A program made the position numbers and the translations under genes. Positions 46,967-55,741 of a DNA stretch of 64,000 nt are shown here, one piece after another. The stretch is taken from assembly GCF_003966895.1 (NCBI RefSeq), contig NZ_AP018449.1, forward strand, positions 3,241,501 through 3,305,500, given 5' to 3'. The number at the start of each line of letters is the position of its first letter. The first letter of the stretch is position 1. The notes below the pieces were generated by a model. It did not search any database. It was not told where the DNA came from and saw nothing but the letters and a program-made list of their open reading frames with translations. This DNA is from Methylomusa anaerophila (GTDB taxonomy: Bacteria; Bacillota; Negativicutes; Sporomusales; Sporomusaceae).

Positions 46967-46999
46967 GCTTTTCAGAAGTAATTCTGAAGGGCTTTTTTT
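46967..46999 (+). terminator. Terminator after tRNA-Lys
   Basis: GCTTTTCAGAA pairs with TTCTGAAGGGC (two G-T pairs) around GTAA, and a T-run follows. Confidence 0.7.
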
Positions 47000-47150
47000 A
47001 TTCACCTTATCAACCGTATAACCTCATCGATTCTTCAGAAGTTATTCTATTTTTTATAAACTATGATATCATATAAATAGTTGAAGGTAATAGCTTACAC
47101 GGCAAGAGGTGGACGGGCTGCCACAGCCCGGTAAGAAAGGAGGTAAGGGT

Positions 47151-47447
47151 ATGAATATTGTAATTGAACCGGCGGCTCGTGAATACATTCTGAAAAAAAG
47201 TGTTGATAAGGCCATCAACATCAGGATTAAAGAACGACCCGGCATCGGGCGTGTGGGTCAGGCCTATTACCTGTCCGTGCAATTGGGAAAAATCGAACCA
47301 CATCAAATGCACAGCTTTAATAAAATCGTTATCGATGATACCGAGGTATATTATTTAGACCGGCTGCCTGAGATTTTTAAATCAATAACGGTAAAGATAG
47401 AAAAAATGTTGTTTTTCAAAAATTTAGTGGCCAGCGGCGACAAGTGA
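47151..47447 (+). CDS. Small protein resembling the IscA/HesB fold, without its cysteines
   Basis: A 98-residue protein beginning 'MNIVIEPAAREYILKK', like HesB/IscA-type iron-sulfur carriers, with 'INIRIKERPGIGRVGQAYYLSV' written here in part. No cysteine is present, so it cannot hold an Fe-S cluster the usual way. ATG 47151 follows AGAAAGGAGG. It lies 36 bp before the UbiB-like gene and may be co-transcribed. The family assignment is tentative. Confidence 0.6.
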   Translation: MNIVIEPAAREYILKKSVDKAINIRIKERPGIGRVGQAYYLSVQLGKIEPHQMHSFNKIVIDDTEVYYLDRLPEIFKSITVKIEKMLFFKNLVASGDK

Positions 47448-47483
47448 GGCAATAGATCAAACGTTGCTTGATGGAGGGAATAT

Positions 47484-49166
47484 ATGGCGACATGGCAGAG
47501 AGAAGAGGCGGTACGGCAGCGGGCCAGCCACATTGCCGGCGTGCTGGTCCGGTACGGCTTTGGTTTTCTGGTGAACGACTTAGGGCTGCGCCGGCTATTT
47601 TCGCTTACCGGTTTTTGCAGGTCGGGAGACTGTGTAGGGAGATTCAAAAGCGAGGAGTTTCGGCGGCTGGTGCAGAAGCTGCCATTTATGCTGGAAGAGT
47701 TGGGACCTGCTTTTGTCAAATTTGGCCAGTTCTTAAGCAGCCGGCAGGATATTATCCCCATGTATGTAACTGATGCTCTAAAGCGACTGCAGGAAAAGAT
47801 GACGCCGGTCCCCTTCGCCCGCATTGAGCAAATCATTATTGAAAACCTGCCTGGGTATGGGGATTGGTTTGACTATATTGATCCTGAGCCATTAGGCGTG
47901 GCTTCTATCGCTCAGACTCATGCCGCCCGGCTAAAGGATGGCCGCCGGGTGGTCCTTAAAGTTCGCAAGCCGGAGGTTATCAACCAGATTGAACTGGATC
48001 TCAAAGTATTGCAAAAGATAGTGGACTTTCTGTCAAAACAGCCGGAGGTTAATAAGTTAATAAATATTGAAACCAGCTTTGCGATTTTTGCTCATTCTCT
48101 TAGAAAGGAAATTGACTTTTCGGTGGAAGCGGGCAACATTCAGTTGTTTCAGCACCTGTTGGCCGATAGCGGCTTGGCTAGGACGCCGCAAGTGGAGTGG
48201 GAACTGACAAATGAAAACCTGCTGACCATGGAATACATTGAGGGCATTAGCATGGAGGCGGCGGTTGAGGGCGTAGACCCGACCGAGCGCCGGCAACTTG
48301 CCCATAAATTTTTAGAGAGTTTCCTCAGGCAAGTGCTTTTGTATGGCGTGTTTCACGGCGATCCTCATTCCGGCAACGTCAGGCTGACGGCAGCCGGAGA
48401 AGTTGTCTATCTGGATTTTGGTATCGTCGGGCGCATCGACCCGCGCATGATGGAACGATTGATTGAAAACTTTATCGCGGTGCAAAATGCTGATGTGGAG
48501 ACACTGATCAACGTAACTATGGAAATAGGCCATTTTTCCGGTGAAATTAACTGGCAAAATTACTATGAAGATATGGCTGAGTTGCTGTATATGTCCCAGA
48601 ATATGACTCACGGGAAAATAGAATTGGGTAAGATGATTTTTGGTATGATGCAGGTTTCCCAGAAACACGGCATCCATATACCGGAAAGGTTGTTGTTATT
48701 GGGGAAAGCTTTCGCCATTGCCGAGGGCAATGCCCGGAAACTTGACCCGGACATCAATTTCCTGGAAATTTCCCGGCCAATTATTCTGGAGTTTTTGCGA
48801 AAAAACCTTATGCCTCAGATGAGCGAGACGGCGATGCTGGCCAGTGCATTGGATGTGAAAAAGAAACTCCGTATTGCGTTTAGTGAATTGCCTGCTTTTA
48901 TTTCCGGCCTGACCCGGGGCGATAAAAAAATACCGCTGGAGTTGAGCGGTATGGACTTTATCGGCGACAAGCTGGACAAGTCCATCAATCGCATTGCTTA
49001 CAGTGTAATTATCGCCAGTATGCTTTTAGCCTCTTCCATCATGATGCATGCCGGCGAGGGACCCATTCAATCCGAAATACACTACACTGGTTATTACCTT
49101 TTGCTGATTTCATTGGGAGCCACGGTATATTTATTCTTTAAAATCTTCCGGCAGGTTAAAAAGTAA
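47484..49166 (+). CDS. UbiB/AarF/ABC1-family atypical kinase
   Basis: A 560-residue membrane-anchored protein-kinase-like ATPase. The KxGQ motif is 'FVKFGQFLSSRQDIIP', the Ala-rich loop is 'LGVASIAQTHAA', the catalytic region has 'GVFHGDPHSGNV' and 'YLDFGIVGRID', and two C-terminal membrane helices end the protein. The family supports quinone biosynthesis or membrane lipid homeostasis. With menaquinone as the only quinone here, a role in its handling is plausible. Confidence 0.92.
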   Translation: MATWQREEAVRQRASHIAGVLVRYGFGFLVNDLGLRRLFSLTGFCRSGDCVGRFKSEEFRRLVQKLPFMLEELGPAFVKFGQFLSSRQDIIPMYVTDALKRLQEKMTPVPFARIEQIIIENLPGYGDWFDYIDPEPLGVASIAQTHAARLKDGRRVVLKVRKPEVINQIELDLKVLQKIVDFLSKQPEVNKLINIETSFAIFAHSLRKEIDFSVEAGNIQLFQHLLADSGLARTPQVEWELTNENLLTMEYIEGISMEAAVEGVDPTERRQLAHKFLESFLRQVLLYGVFHGDPHSGNVRLTAAGEVVYLDFGIVGRIDPRMMERLIENFIAVQNADVETLINVTMEIGHFSGEINWQNYYEDMAELLYMSQNMTHGKIELGKMIFGMMQVSQKHGIHIPERLLLLGKAFAIAEGNARKLDPDINFLEISRPIILEFLRKNLMPQMSETAMLASALDVKKKLRIAFSELPAFISGLTRGDKKIPLELSGMDFIGDKLDKSINRIAYSVIIASMLLASSIMMHAGEGPIQSEIHYTGYYLLLISLGATVYLFFKIFRQVKK

Positions 49167-49263
49167 GGCAACAATGGGCTGGGTATCCTCCAAACACGTG
49201 AATAGTAAAAACGAATTGTAGTGAATTGAAACAGTATATGCAAGAACAGTGTCAAAAACGGTA

Positions 49264-49292
49264 TTGCAAAATGGGATAGTTTCGGTTATAAT
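49264..49292 (+). promoter_or_regulatory. Promoter of the tRNA cluster
   Basis: TTGCAA (49264) and TATAAT (49287) are 17 bp apart, 61 bp before tRNA-Glu. Confidence 0.6.
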
Positions 49293-49352
49293 AATTTTCG
49301 CGACAGAAACCTTGTTGTTATTGATGGGAACCAAAGACAGCACAATGATCAT

Positions 49353-49427
49353 GGCCCGTTGGTCAAGCGGTTAAGACACCGCCCTTTCACGGCGGTATCA
49401 AGGGTTCGATTCCCTTACGGGTCACCA
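49353..49427 (+). tRNA. tRNA-Glu (UUC)
   Basis: A 75-nt cloverleaf: acceptor GGCCCGT/ACGGGTC, anticodon TTC, T-loop TTCGATT, encoded CCA. Confidence 0.97.
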
Positions 49428-49546
49428 ACTCGCTGTTCGGGATTCGCTGCTCGCTGTTCGAAAGAGCAAAAGCCTGCGAATCTGATTATATGGTTTTCGG
49501 AGTAGATTTTGACGTGAGTCAACTATCTAATGTCGAAAATCGATAC

Positions 49547-49622
<76 letters not shown>

Positions 49623-49726
49623 ATTCAGTCATTAGTCATCAGGCGGCAGTTTGCGGGAGTAATCTTTTTGAAACTTACCGATGTTACCGATGGCTGCAGC
49701 CTGACGACAGACGACCGAGAAAATAC

Positions 49727-49802
49727 GGCCCGGTGGTGTAGTGGTTAACATGCCGCCCTGTCACGGCGGAGATCGAGGGTTCAAGTCCCTTCCGGGTCGC
49801 CA
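49727..49802 (+). tRNA. tRNA-Asp (GUC)
   Basis: A 76-nt cloverleaf: acceptor GGCCCGG/CCGGGTC, anticodon GTC, discriminator G, encoded CCA. Confidence 0.97.
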
Positions 49803-49835
49803 TTAATTTTACCAGCCCCGCGGCTGGCTATAAAT

Positions 49836-49935
49836 GCTCAGATGCTAGGCGCGACGAGGACCGTAGCGGAGGCGTACTGCAGTATGTACGTTGAGCAACG
49901 GACCACAGGAGCAACAACGCAGATGGGCGTTTAGA
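49836..49935 (-). repeat. Truncated copy of the dispersed palindrome between tRNA genes
   Basis: The core (CAGATGCTAGGCGCGACGAG on the plus strand, then GGAGCAACAACGCAGATGG) matches copies D and F in reverse orientation, but both GAACTGCTTA-type ends are missing. Confidence 0.65.
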
Positions 49936-49950
49936 GACTGACGCGTATTT

Positions 49951-50026
<76 letters not shown>

Positions 50027-50033
50027 TAAAAAT

Positions 50034-50108
50034 GCGGAAGTAGCTCAGTGGTGAGCAACGCCTTGCCAAGGCAAGGATCGCGAGTTAGAATCTCGTTTTC
50101 GGCTCCCA
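50034..50108 (+). tRNA. Degenerate tRNA-Gly (GCC), possible pseudogene or specialised tRNA
   Basis: Recognisable as tRNA-Gly with anticodon GCC in loop TTGCCAA, but it carries many defects. There is a G3-G70 mismatch in the acceptor; the D-loop is one base short (A21 missing). The two outer anticodon-stem pairs are lost (A27-A43, C28-A42). The T-loop is TTAGAAT, so invariant C56 is A, and the 3' end reads TCCCA instead of NCCA. The 52-62 pair has changed to A-T on both sides. Neighbouring tRNAs are intact. Confidence 0.75.
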
Positions 50109-50114
50109 ACATAA

Positions 50115-50189
<75 letters not shown>

Positions 50190-50227
50190 TAAATATTATA
50201 GCATGCATGCAGATTATCAAATGCCAC

Positions 50228-50347
50228 GAACTGCTTAGAAATGGTCAGATGCTAGGCGCGACGAGAACCGGAACGGAAGCGTACTGGTTGTACGCTGGAG
50301 TGAGGACCGCAGGAGCAACAACGCAGATGGCCGTTTTTAAGCAGTTC
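50228..50347 (-). repeat. 120-bp palindromic dispersed repeat, copy D
   Basis: Ends GAACTGCTTA and TAAGCAGTTC; the interior is in the orientation opposite to copies A, B, C and E. It is inserted between tRNA-Cys and tRNA-Leu. Confidence 0.8.
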
Positions 50348-50373
50348 CCAACTTATAGAGAAAGTAGTATTAT

Positions 50374-50462
50374 GCCGGGGTGGCGGAACTGGCAGACGCA
50401 ACGGACTTAAAATCCGTCGGATGGTAACATCCGTACCGGTTCGATTCCGGTCCTCGGCACCA
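50374..50462 (+). tRNA. tRNA-Leu (UAA)
   Basis: An 89-nt class II tRNA with long variable arm: acceptor GCCGGGG/CCTCGGC, anticodon TAA in loop CTTAAAA, encoded CCA. Last gene of the cluster. Confidence 0.97.
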
Positions 50463-50486
50463 AAAAAAATTAATAGAATTTATAAG

Positions 50487-50512
50487 ACTTCGCGGGTTAG
50501 GCGGAGTTTTTT
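50487..50512 (+). terminator. Terminator of the tRNA cluster
   Basis: ACTTCGC and GCGGAGT pair around a 7-nt loop, and six T residues follow. Confidence 0.7.
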
Positions 50513-50652
50513 GCATTTTCAAGTCTAATAATTTTATTAGGTGCTTCAAGTGAGAAAACCGGCTGATAAGCTAGGTTTAGGTGATAAGTAGAGCGTATTA
50601 CTTAAGCATGCTACAAAATAGCAGATGAAAAATAAACAAAAATCTGATTAAA

Positions 50653-50706
50653 TTGTTATCATATGATAACAAAAATGTTGATAAAAGATCTAATTAGCAA
50701 TATAAT
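50653..50706 (+). promoter_or_regulatory. Promoter and 20-bp palindromic operator of the toxin-antitoxin operon
   Basis: A perfect palindrome TTGTTATCAT/ATGATAACAA (50653-50672) directly precedes TTGATA (50678) and TATAAT (50701), 17 bp apart. The antitoxin's HTH probably binds the palindrome for autoregulation. Confidence 0.7.
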
Positions 50707-50728
50707 ATATAGTGAAGGTGGTGTTTCC

Positions 50729-51088
50729 GTGGCACGAAGAGCGACAAAAGAAGAAATTGAAAGTGTATTGGCAATTGTTCGGGATTGTGTTAGGAATAAG
50801 CGGTATACGTTTATTCCTCGCAAGAAAAATCTTGACGCTCTGGCTGCGGAAGGCATGACTATTCCGGATTTACTTGATGCAATAATCGACATGAAAGCAA
50901 TCGACTATTTTTATGGGCCTTCTGAAGACCGTGACCGGCCGGGAACCGGCGATATCTGGGAGTTTGGCTGTCAGTTCCGCAAGGAATTTTACTTGAAATT
51001 CAAACTGGTTACGTCGAAAGATAACGCTGTCGTAGTTCTTTCTTTCCATGAGCCAGACAGGACAATTCACTATCCTTACAGGCCATGA
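50729..51088 (+). CDS. MqsR/RelE-like toxin of a Panacea-type TA pair
   Basis: A 119-residue protein, probably an mRNA-cleaving toxin of the MqsR/RelE superfamily. Features are 'TKEEIESVLAIVRDC' near the N-terminus, 'WEFGCQFRKEFYLKFKL' (strand-rich core) and the ending 'SFHEPDRTIHYPY', a pattern common in toxins beside DUF4065 antitoxins. GTG 50729 has AAGGTGGT 6 bases upstream; upstream in-frame starts lie inside the promoter. The antitoxin gene follows at 45 bp. Confidence 0.72.
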   Translation: MARRATKEEIESVLAIVRDCVRNKRYTFIPRKKNLDALAAEGMTIPDLLDAIIDMKAIDYFYGPSEDRDRPGTGDIWEFGCQFRKEFYLKFKLVTSKDNAVVVLSFHEPDRTIHYPYRP

Positions 51089-51133
51089 ATTCCATGGCAA
51101 AAAAGTGAGTAATTATGAGTGGAGGATGAAACT

Positions 51134-52141
51134 ATGAGCAACCCGATTATATTTTGTCCGCATTGTCTGGAAGAGCGAGCTTATCATACAATTGAAAAGA
51201 AAGAAGTCTATCCTGTTAAAGGAGAGCCGGTCGAGATTACTGCAACGGTTGCCGTGTGTGATGCCTGCGGCGAAGAAATCTTTCAGCCGGATTTAGACAA
51301 TGCCAATCTGTTATTGGCATATGACGTATACCGGAGAAAACACAAGCTGCTGTTTCCGGCTGAAATTAAATCGATCCGGGAAAAGTATGGCTTAAGCCAG
51401 CGGAAGTTTGCCAAACTGCTGGGATGGGGCGAGATTACCGTTCATCGCTATGAAGCGGGGGCCCTGCAGGATATTGCCCATAATGATGTTCTGAAACTGC
51501 TTCAGGACCCTTTGAATATGCAGCGGCTATTAGAGCAGCGTCAAAGTGAATTAGATGAGAAGGAATATAAAAAATTAGCCGGAACTGTGCGCGATGCGCT
51601 GGAGCAAACAAAGAAAGAGCGGCTGCGTGACTGTATTGTGATGAACTATTTTAACAATGAAAGTAACATATATACGGGCAACCGTCCTTTCGATTTAGAT
51701 AAGTTTGCAGCAATGATTTTGTTTTTTGCCGGAGTAATGTCCGGAATGCTTTACAAAACGATGATGTGGAAACTGTTATGGTATGCCGATATGGTGCATT
51801 TCCGGCGGCATGACCGCTCTATTAGCGGCGCCCATTATGCCCACCTTCCCTATGGCCCGGTGCCGGATGAACATGATCTTTTGCTCAGCCAGTTACGAAG
51901 CGAGGGAATTATCGATGTTACGCCACAGATTCGCGGCGAGACCATTAAAGGAAAGGTTGACCTGTCAGCTAATGCTTTTACACCGGAAGAAATGGATACG
52001 CTAACGCATATCGCGAAAACATTTCAGAAGTTTAACACTAGACGTATTAGTGAATATTCGCATAAAGAAAAGGGCTATATGGAAACCCAGGATGGACAAT
52101 ACATTTCTTATGCTTACACCAAGGAGTTATCCTTGCAGTAA
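51134..52141 (+). CDS. Antitoxin with MqsA-like zinc finger, HTH and Panacea (DUF4065/SocA) domain
   Basis: A 335-residue fusion. The N-terminal zinc finger has two CxxC pairs ('CPHCLEE', 'CDACGEE'), then an XRE HTH (~80-125, 'YGLSQRKFAKLLGWGEITVHRYE'-type, in part), a charged linker, and a C-terminal Panacea domain (~195-325) with 'LLWYADMVHFRRH' and 'ISGAHYAHLPYGPVP'. Panacea domains neutralise unrelated toxins. The MqsA-like part probably represses the operon. ATG 51134 follows GGAGGATG. Confidence 0.88.
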   Translation: MSNPIIFCPHCLEERAYHTIEKKEVYPVKGEPVEITATVAVCDACGEEIFQPDLDNANLLLAYDVYRRKHKLLFPAEIKSIREKYGLSQRKFAKLLGWGEITVHRYEAGALQDIAHNDVLKLLQDPLNMQRLLEQRQSELDEKEYKKLAGTVRDALEQTKKERLRDCIVMNYFNNESNIYTGNRPFDLDKFAAMILFFAGVMSGMLYKTMMWKLLWYADMVHFRRHDRSISGAHYAHLPYGPVPDEHDLLLSQLRSEGIIDVTPQIRGETIKGKVDLSANAFTPEEMDTLTHIAKTFQKFNTRRISEYSHKEKGYMETQDGQYISYAYTKELSLQ

Positions 52142-52231
52142 ATTGCCTGGAATGAGGGCGAATCCAACGTTCCGACAGCCATGGCAATGATCCTTATCCC
52201 CTTGTCCGCCAAAAAGATAGTAATGACTGAA

Positions 52232-52271
52232 AACGGCTCTCTTATTCCGTAACTTGGGTAAGAGAGCCGTT
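52232..52271 (+). terminator. Terminator after the TA operon
   Basis: AACGGCTCTCTTA and TAAGAGAGCCGTT pair perfectly around a 14-nt loop. Confidence 0.7.
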
Positions 52272-52368
52272 CCTGATTCTTATGATAATGTTGTATACGA
52301 ACCGTCTGTGTTTGGCTATGCTATGAAGGAAATGTCCATTACATATCGCGAGATGAGTGATTTAATCG

Positions 52369-52821
52369 ATGTTCTATATCATATGGTTTATATTATCCTG
52401 GATAGTTTGGCTTCGGTTTGCCGATAGAGCCCGCTGGCGTGAGATGTTGCCGGTTGTATTTTTTGCAAAAACCTTGGCATTAGCCACCGACCTTTTTGTG
52501 GTCCACTACCCGCTGTGGGAATATGTCGGACCCCTGCTCTTTATCCACCTGGCCGATGACTTAGGTATCTATCCTGTGGTGATATACCTCTTTATTCAAT
52601 GGTTGCCTGATAGCCATACAATTAAACCAATGCTCAAATATTGGCTGGTTTGGACGACCATCGCCGTCATTATCGAACTAATCTATGTGATTTCCGGGCA
52701 TATGCGATATCACTTATGGTGGAACACGTGGCATTCCTATGCTGCCGACTGGTTTTTGTACTGGCTGTTTTATCAATATCACAGAATCCTTAAGTTGGAG
52801 AGATTATCCGCAAATAGGTAA
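52369..52821 (+). CDS. CBO0543-family integral membrane protein
   Basis: A 150-residue membrane protein with 4-5 hydrophobic segments rich in Trp and Tyr ('IIWFILSWIVWLRFADRARW' at the start, 'WNTWHSYAADWFLYWLFYQYH' near the end, in part). It matches the CBO0543 family of sporeforming Firmicutes; function unknown. The start has no clear ribosome site, so it may lie elsewhere. It converges with icd. Confidence 0.75.
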   Translation: MFYIIWFILSWIVWLRFADRARWREMLPVVFFAKTLALATDLFVVHYPLWEYVGPLLFIHLADDLGIYPVVIYLFIQWLPDSHTIKPMLKYWLVWTTIAVIIELIYVISGHMRYHLWWNTWHSYAADWFLYWLFYQYHRILKLERLSANR

Positions 52822-52844
52822 ACACCTGTCTGTCGCATAGTCAT

Positions 52845-54056
52845 TTATCGTATTGTTGCCAGGCGTTTGTTTATTTCTCTTAGGAAGTTTTCGGTATTTA
52901 CAGCCTTTTTTTCCCGGAGTTCCGAAAGGTTTAAGAGGTCTTTTGTCATAACTCCCTCGGCGATGGTTTGGATTGAGGCTTTTTCCAGCTTGCCGGCAAA
53001 ATCAACTAAATCATTGATTCCATCAAGCTCACCCCGTTTTCTTAAAGCTCCGGTCCAGGCAAAAATGGTAGCCATTGAATTTGAGGATGTCTCTTCCCCT
53101 TTAAGATGCTTGTAATAGTGTCTTTGAATAGTTCCGTGGGCAGCCTCAAATTCGTAGTATCCTTCGGGCGACACCAGGACAGATGTCATCATCGCCAAGC
53201 TGCCAAATGCGCTTGCGACCATATCGGACATTACATCGCCGTCATAATTTTTGCAGGCCCAGACCATGCCGCCTTCTGAACGGATGATTCTCGCAACAAC
53301 ATCGTCAATTAGTGTATAGAAATATTCGATATTGGCGGCAGTAAATTTTTCGTTGTATTCGTTATCAAAGATTTCCTGGAATAGATTTTTGAAGGTTTGA
53401 TCGTAATCTTTGGATATTGTATCTTTGGTAGAAAACCACAAATCCTGCTTTTGATCCAGAGCGTAATTGAAGCAAGCTTTAGCAAAGCTTTTTATTGATT
53501 GGTCCAGATTATGCATGCCAAGAACTACGCCGGGGCCTTTAAAATCATGGATGGTTTGCCGGGAAACTTCGCCGGCTTCACTGGTGAAAATAAGTTCCGC
53601 TTTACCTTTTTCTTTAATCCTATATTCAACATCCTTGTAGATATCGCCGTAGGCATGCCTGGCAATGGTTATTGGCTTTTTCCATGTCTTTACGAAAGGC
53701 TTAATGCTGTCAACTATGATGGGAGACCTAAAAACCGTACCATCCAGGATAGCCCGGATTGTAGCATTGGGACTTTTCCAAATTTGTTTCAGATTGTATT
53801 CTTTTACCCTGGCTTCGTTGGCGGTAATTGTTGCACATTTGACGCCTACCCCGTACTTTTTTATAGCCAGTGCCGACTCTTCCGTTATTTTGTCGTTCGT
53901 CTTGTCTCTGTTTTCAAGGCCAAGGTCATAGTAATCGGTTTTTAACTCTATGTACGGGTCCAACAGGATGTCCTTAATCATTTTCCATATTACTCTGGTC
54001 ATTTCATCGCCGTCGATTTCTACCAAGGGAGTGCTCATCTTAATTTTTTCAGCCAT
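52845..54056 (-). CDS. icd: NADP-dependent isocitrate dehydrogenase (type II, eukaryote-like)
   Basis: A 403-residue enzyme oxidising isocitrate to 2-oxoglutarate. '[18 protein letters not shown]', '[17 protein letters not shown]', 'WKSPNATIR' and '[18 protein letters not shown]' mark the eukaryote-like homodimeric subfamily rather than the E. coli type. ATG 54056 follows AAAGGAGA on the minus strand. In an anaerobe it likely feeds glutamate synthesis, and glnB-amt lie 5 kb away. Confidence 0.96.
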   Translation of the reverse strand: MAEKIKMSTPLVEIDGDEMTRVIWKMIKDILLDPYIELKTDYYDLGLENRDKTNDKITEESALAIKKYGVGVKCATITANEARVKEYNLKQIWKSPNATIRAILDGTVFRSPIIVDSIKPFVKTWKKPITIARHAYGDIYKDVEYRIKEKGKAELIFTSEAGEVSRQTIHDFKGPGVVLGMHNLDQSIKSFAKACFNYALDQKQDLWFSTKDTISKDYDQTFKNLFQEIFDNEYNEKFTAANIEYFYTLIDDVVARIIRSEGGMVWACKNYDGDVMSDMVASAFGSLAMMTSVLVSPEGYYEFEAAHGTIQRHYYKHLKGEETSSNSMATIFAWTGALRKRGELDGINDLVDFAGKLEKASIQTIAEGVMTKDLLNLSELREKKAVNTENFLREINKRLATIR

Positions 54057-54335
54057 ATTTATTCTCCTTTATAAATTAAATCGGGAATGTATCCTGGCGG
54101 AAAACCGCCGTTTTTACATATCTTAGGCTAATTTTAAGTAAAATAACATTTTAGTATTTAACTCTCTAAATTGCCCGATACATATAAAATATTAAACCAA
54201 ATTGCTATCTTAAGCAAGGTGGTGGGGATTTTTCATATTCATTTGAGAAAAGCGAAACAATTAAGGTATAATTTAAAGACATGGAAATGTTTTGTTGCCA
54301 CCATGGTTGTTATGGTTGTTGCGAGGAGGACGAAA

Positions 54336-54887
54336 ATGCGAATTGCGGTGGGCGTAACAGGGGCCAGCGGGGCCGTATACGGCTATAACCTTATTCTTTT
54401 ATTGTCCCGGCTGGGAATTGAAGTACATACGGTGTACACCCAAATGGGAGAAAAAGTATTAGAGTATGAGTGCGGGGTGACCATCAAGGAGATTAGTAAA
54501 CATGCCAAAGTATATGCCAACGATGACTTGTTTGCATCATTGGCCAGCGGATCATTTAAAACAGATGGTATGGTCATCGTTCCTTGCTCCATGCATACAC
54601 TAGGCGCTTTGGCCAATGCCAGCGGCGGGAATTTGTTAACCAGGTCGGCCGATGTCACCTTGAAAGAGGGACGCAAGCTGATCGTGGTGCCGCGGGAAAC
54701 TCCCGTAACCGCCATCCATCTGGAAAATATGCTCAAACTGGCACGGGGCGGAGCTGTCATCCTGCCTGCGTCACCGGCCTTTTATCATAAACCGAAGACT
54801 TTGGATGACATGGTGAACTTCATGCTAGGAAAAATTATGGATGTTATCGGCATAGAACACCGGTTATTCCGGCGCTGGGGCGAGTAG
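54336..54887 (+). CDS. ubiX: Flavin prenyltransferase UbiX
   Basis: A 183-residue enzyme that makes prenylated FMN for UbiD-type decarboxylases. 'VGVTGASGAVYGYNLI' and 'IVPCSMHTLGALANASGGNL' are hallmark motifs; 'VVPRETPV' contributes to prenyl-phosphate binding. ATG 54336 follows GAGGAGG. It may serve a UbiD-type decarboxylase of the futalosine menaquinone route; no ubiD is in the window. Confidence 0.95.
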   Translation: MRIAVGVTGASGAVYGYNLILLLSRLGIEVHTVYTQMGEKVLEYECGVTIKEISKHAKVYANDDLFASLASGSFKTDGMVIVPCSMHTLGALANASGGNLLTRSADVTLKEGRKLIVVPRETPVTAIHLENMLKLARGGAVILPASPAFYHKPKTLDDMVNFMLGKIMDVIGIEHRLFRRWGE

Positions 54888-54918
54888 CAGCTAACACATC
54901 ATGGGAAGGGGATAGTTC

Positions 54919-55530
54919 GTGCTTACAGAACTGACAGTGAAAGATTTTATTGAGGAACTGGCCGCCGATTCGCCGGCTCCGGGCGGCGGCAGCGTTTCGG
55001 CATTAGCTGGATCAATGGCGGCCGGATTATTAAACATGGTTTTGAATCTAACCGTGGGCCGGGAAAAATTCGCCGCCGCGGAAGGGGAACTAATGCCGCT
55101 TAAGGCTGAAACCGAAAAACTTTACAAGCGTCTCACGGAACTTATTAATATTGATACAGATGCTTTCAATGGCGTAATGGCGGCTCTTAAATTGCCGAAA
55201 AAGACGGAAGAACAGAAACAGACGCGTGCGGCTGAAATACAGCTTGCCTATAAACAAGCGGCCGATATTCCGCTGGAAGTAGCCGGTCACTGTTTGTCCG
55301 TTTTAAAAATATGCCCGGCAATTTTGGCGAAAGGCAACCCTAATTCACTTTCCGACGCGGGAGTTGCCGTACAAATGGCCTATGCCGGTCTGCAGGGAGC
55401 TATAATGAATGTTAAAATTAATATTAGCTCAATCCAGGACACTGAATATGCCAGCGCTGCGGCAGCGAGGGTTACTGTCATGCTGAATGAAGGCGAAGCC
55501 TTGCGGCAGCAAGCAATGGCTATTGTGTAG
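54919..55530 (+). CDS. Cyclodeaminase/cyclohydrolase family protein (FchA-like)
   Basis: A 203-residue all-helical protein of the formiminotetrahydrofolate cyclodeaminase family. 'ADSPAPGGGSVSALAGSMAA' is the conserved N-terminal motif and 'GNPNSLSDAGVA' binds near the folate. It either releases ammonia from formimino-THF or acts as methenyl-THF cyclohydrolase in C1 metabolism. GTG 54919 follows GGGAAGGGG. Confidence 0.92.
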   Translation: MLTELTVKDFIEELAADSPAPGGGSVSALAGSMAAGLLNMVLNLTVGREKFAAAEGELMPLKAETEKLYKRLTELINIDTDAFNGVMAALKLPKKTEEQKQTRAAEIQLAYKQAADIPLEVAGHCLSVLKICPAILAKGNPNSLSDAGVAVQMAYAGLQGAIMNVKINISSIQDTEYASAAAARVTVMLNEGEALRQQAMAIV

Positions 55531-55601
55531 TGGTTGTTTTTGTAACCTTTTATCCAAGTAGTAAAAAATGAATTGTTTAGGATTAAATTGGAAATTACTT
55601 G

Positions 55602-55630
55602 GAACCCGTGATATCGCGGGTTTCTTTCTT
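55602..55630 (+). terminator. Terminator after the cyclodeaminase gene
   Basis: GAACCCGTG and CGCGGGTTT pair around ATAT and are followed by a T-rich tail. Confidence 0.6.
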
Positions 55631-55741
55631 CTCTTGCTTCCGTTGTTTGCCGCCATGTTTACCACAATTAGGGTATAATATTATTGTAACCGTACTTGAT
55701 GGCAGAGGAGAAAAAAGGGTAACCCGCAATGGGGGTGCAAG

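Noticed and set aside
50663..50728. ATG 50663 as start of the toxin
   Set aside because: It lies within the palindrome/promoter region; GTG 50729 has a proper ribosome site and fits toxin length.
52323..52430. 35-codon ORF overlapping the start of the CBO0543-like gene
   Set aside because: No ribosome site or domain, and out of frame with the membrane protein.
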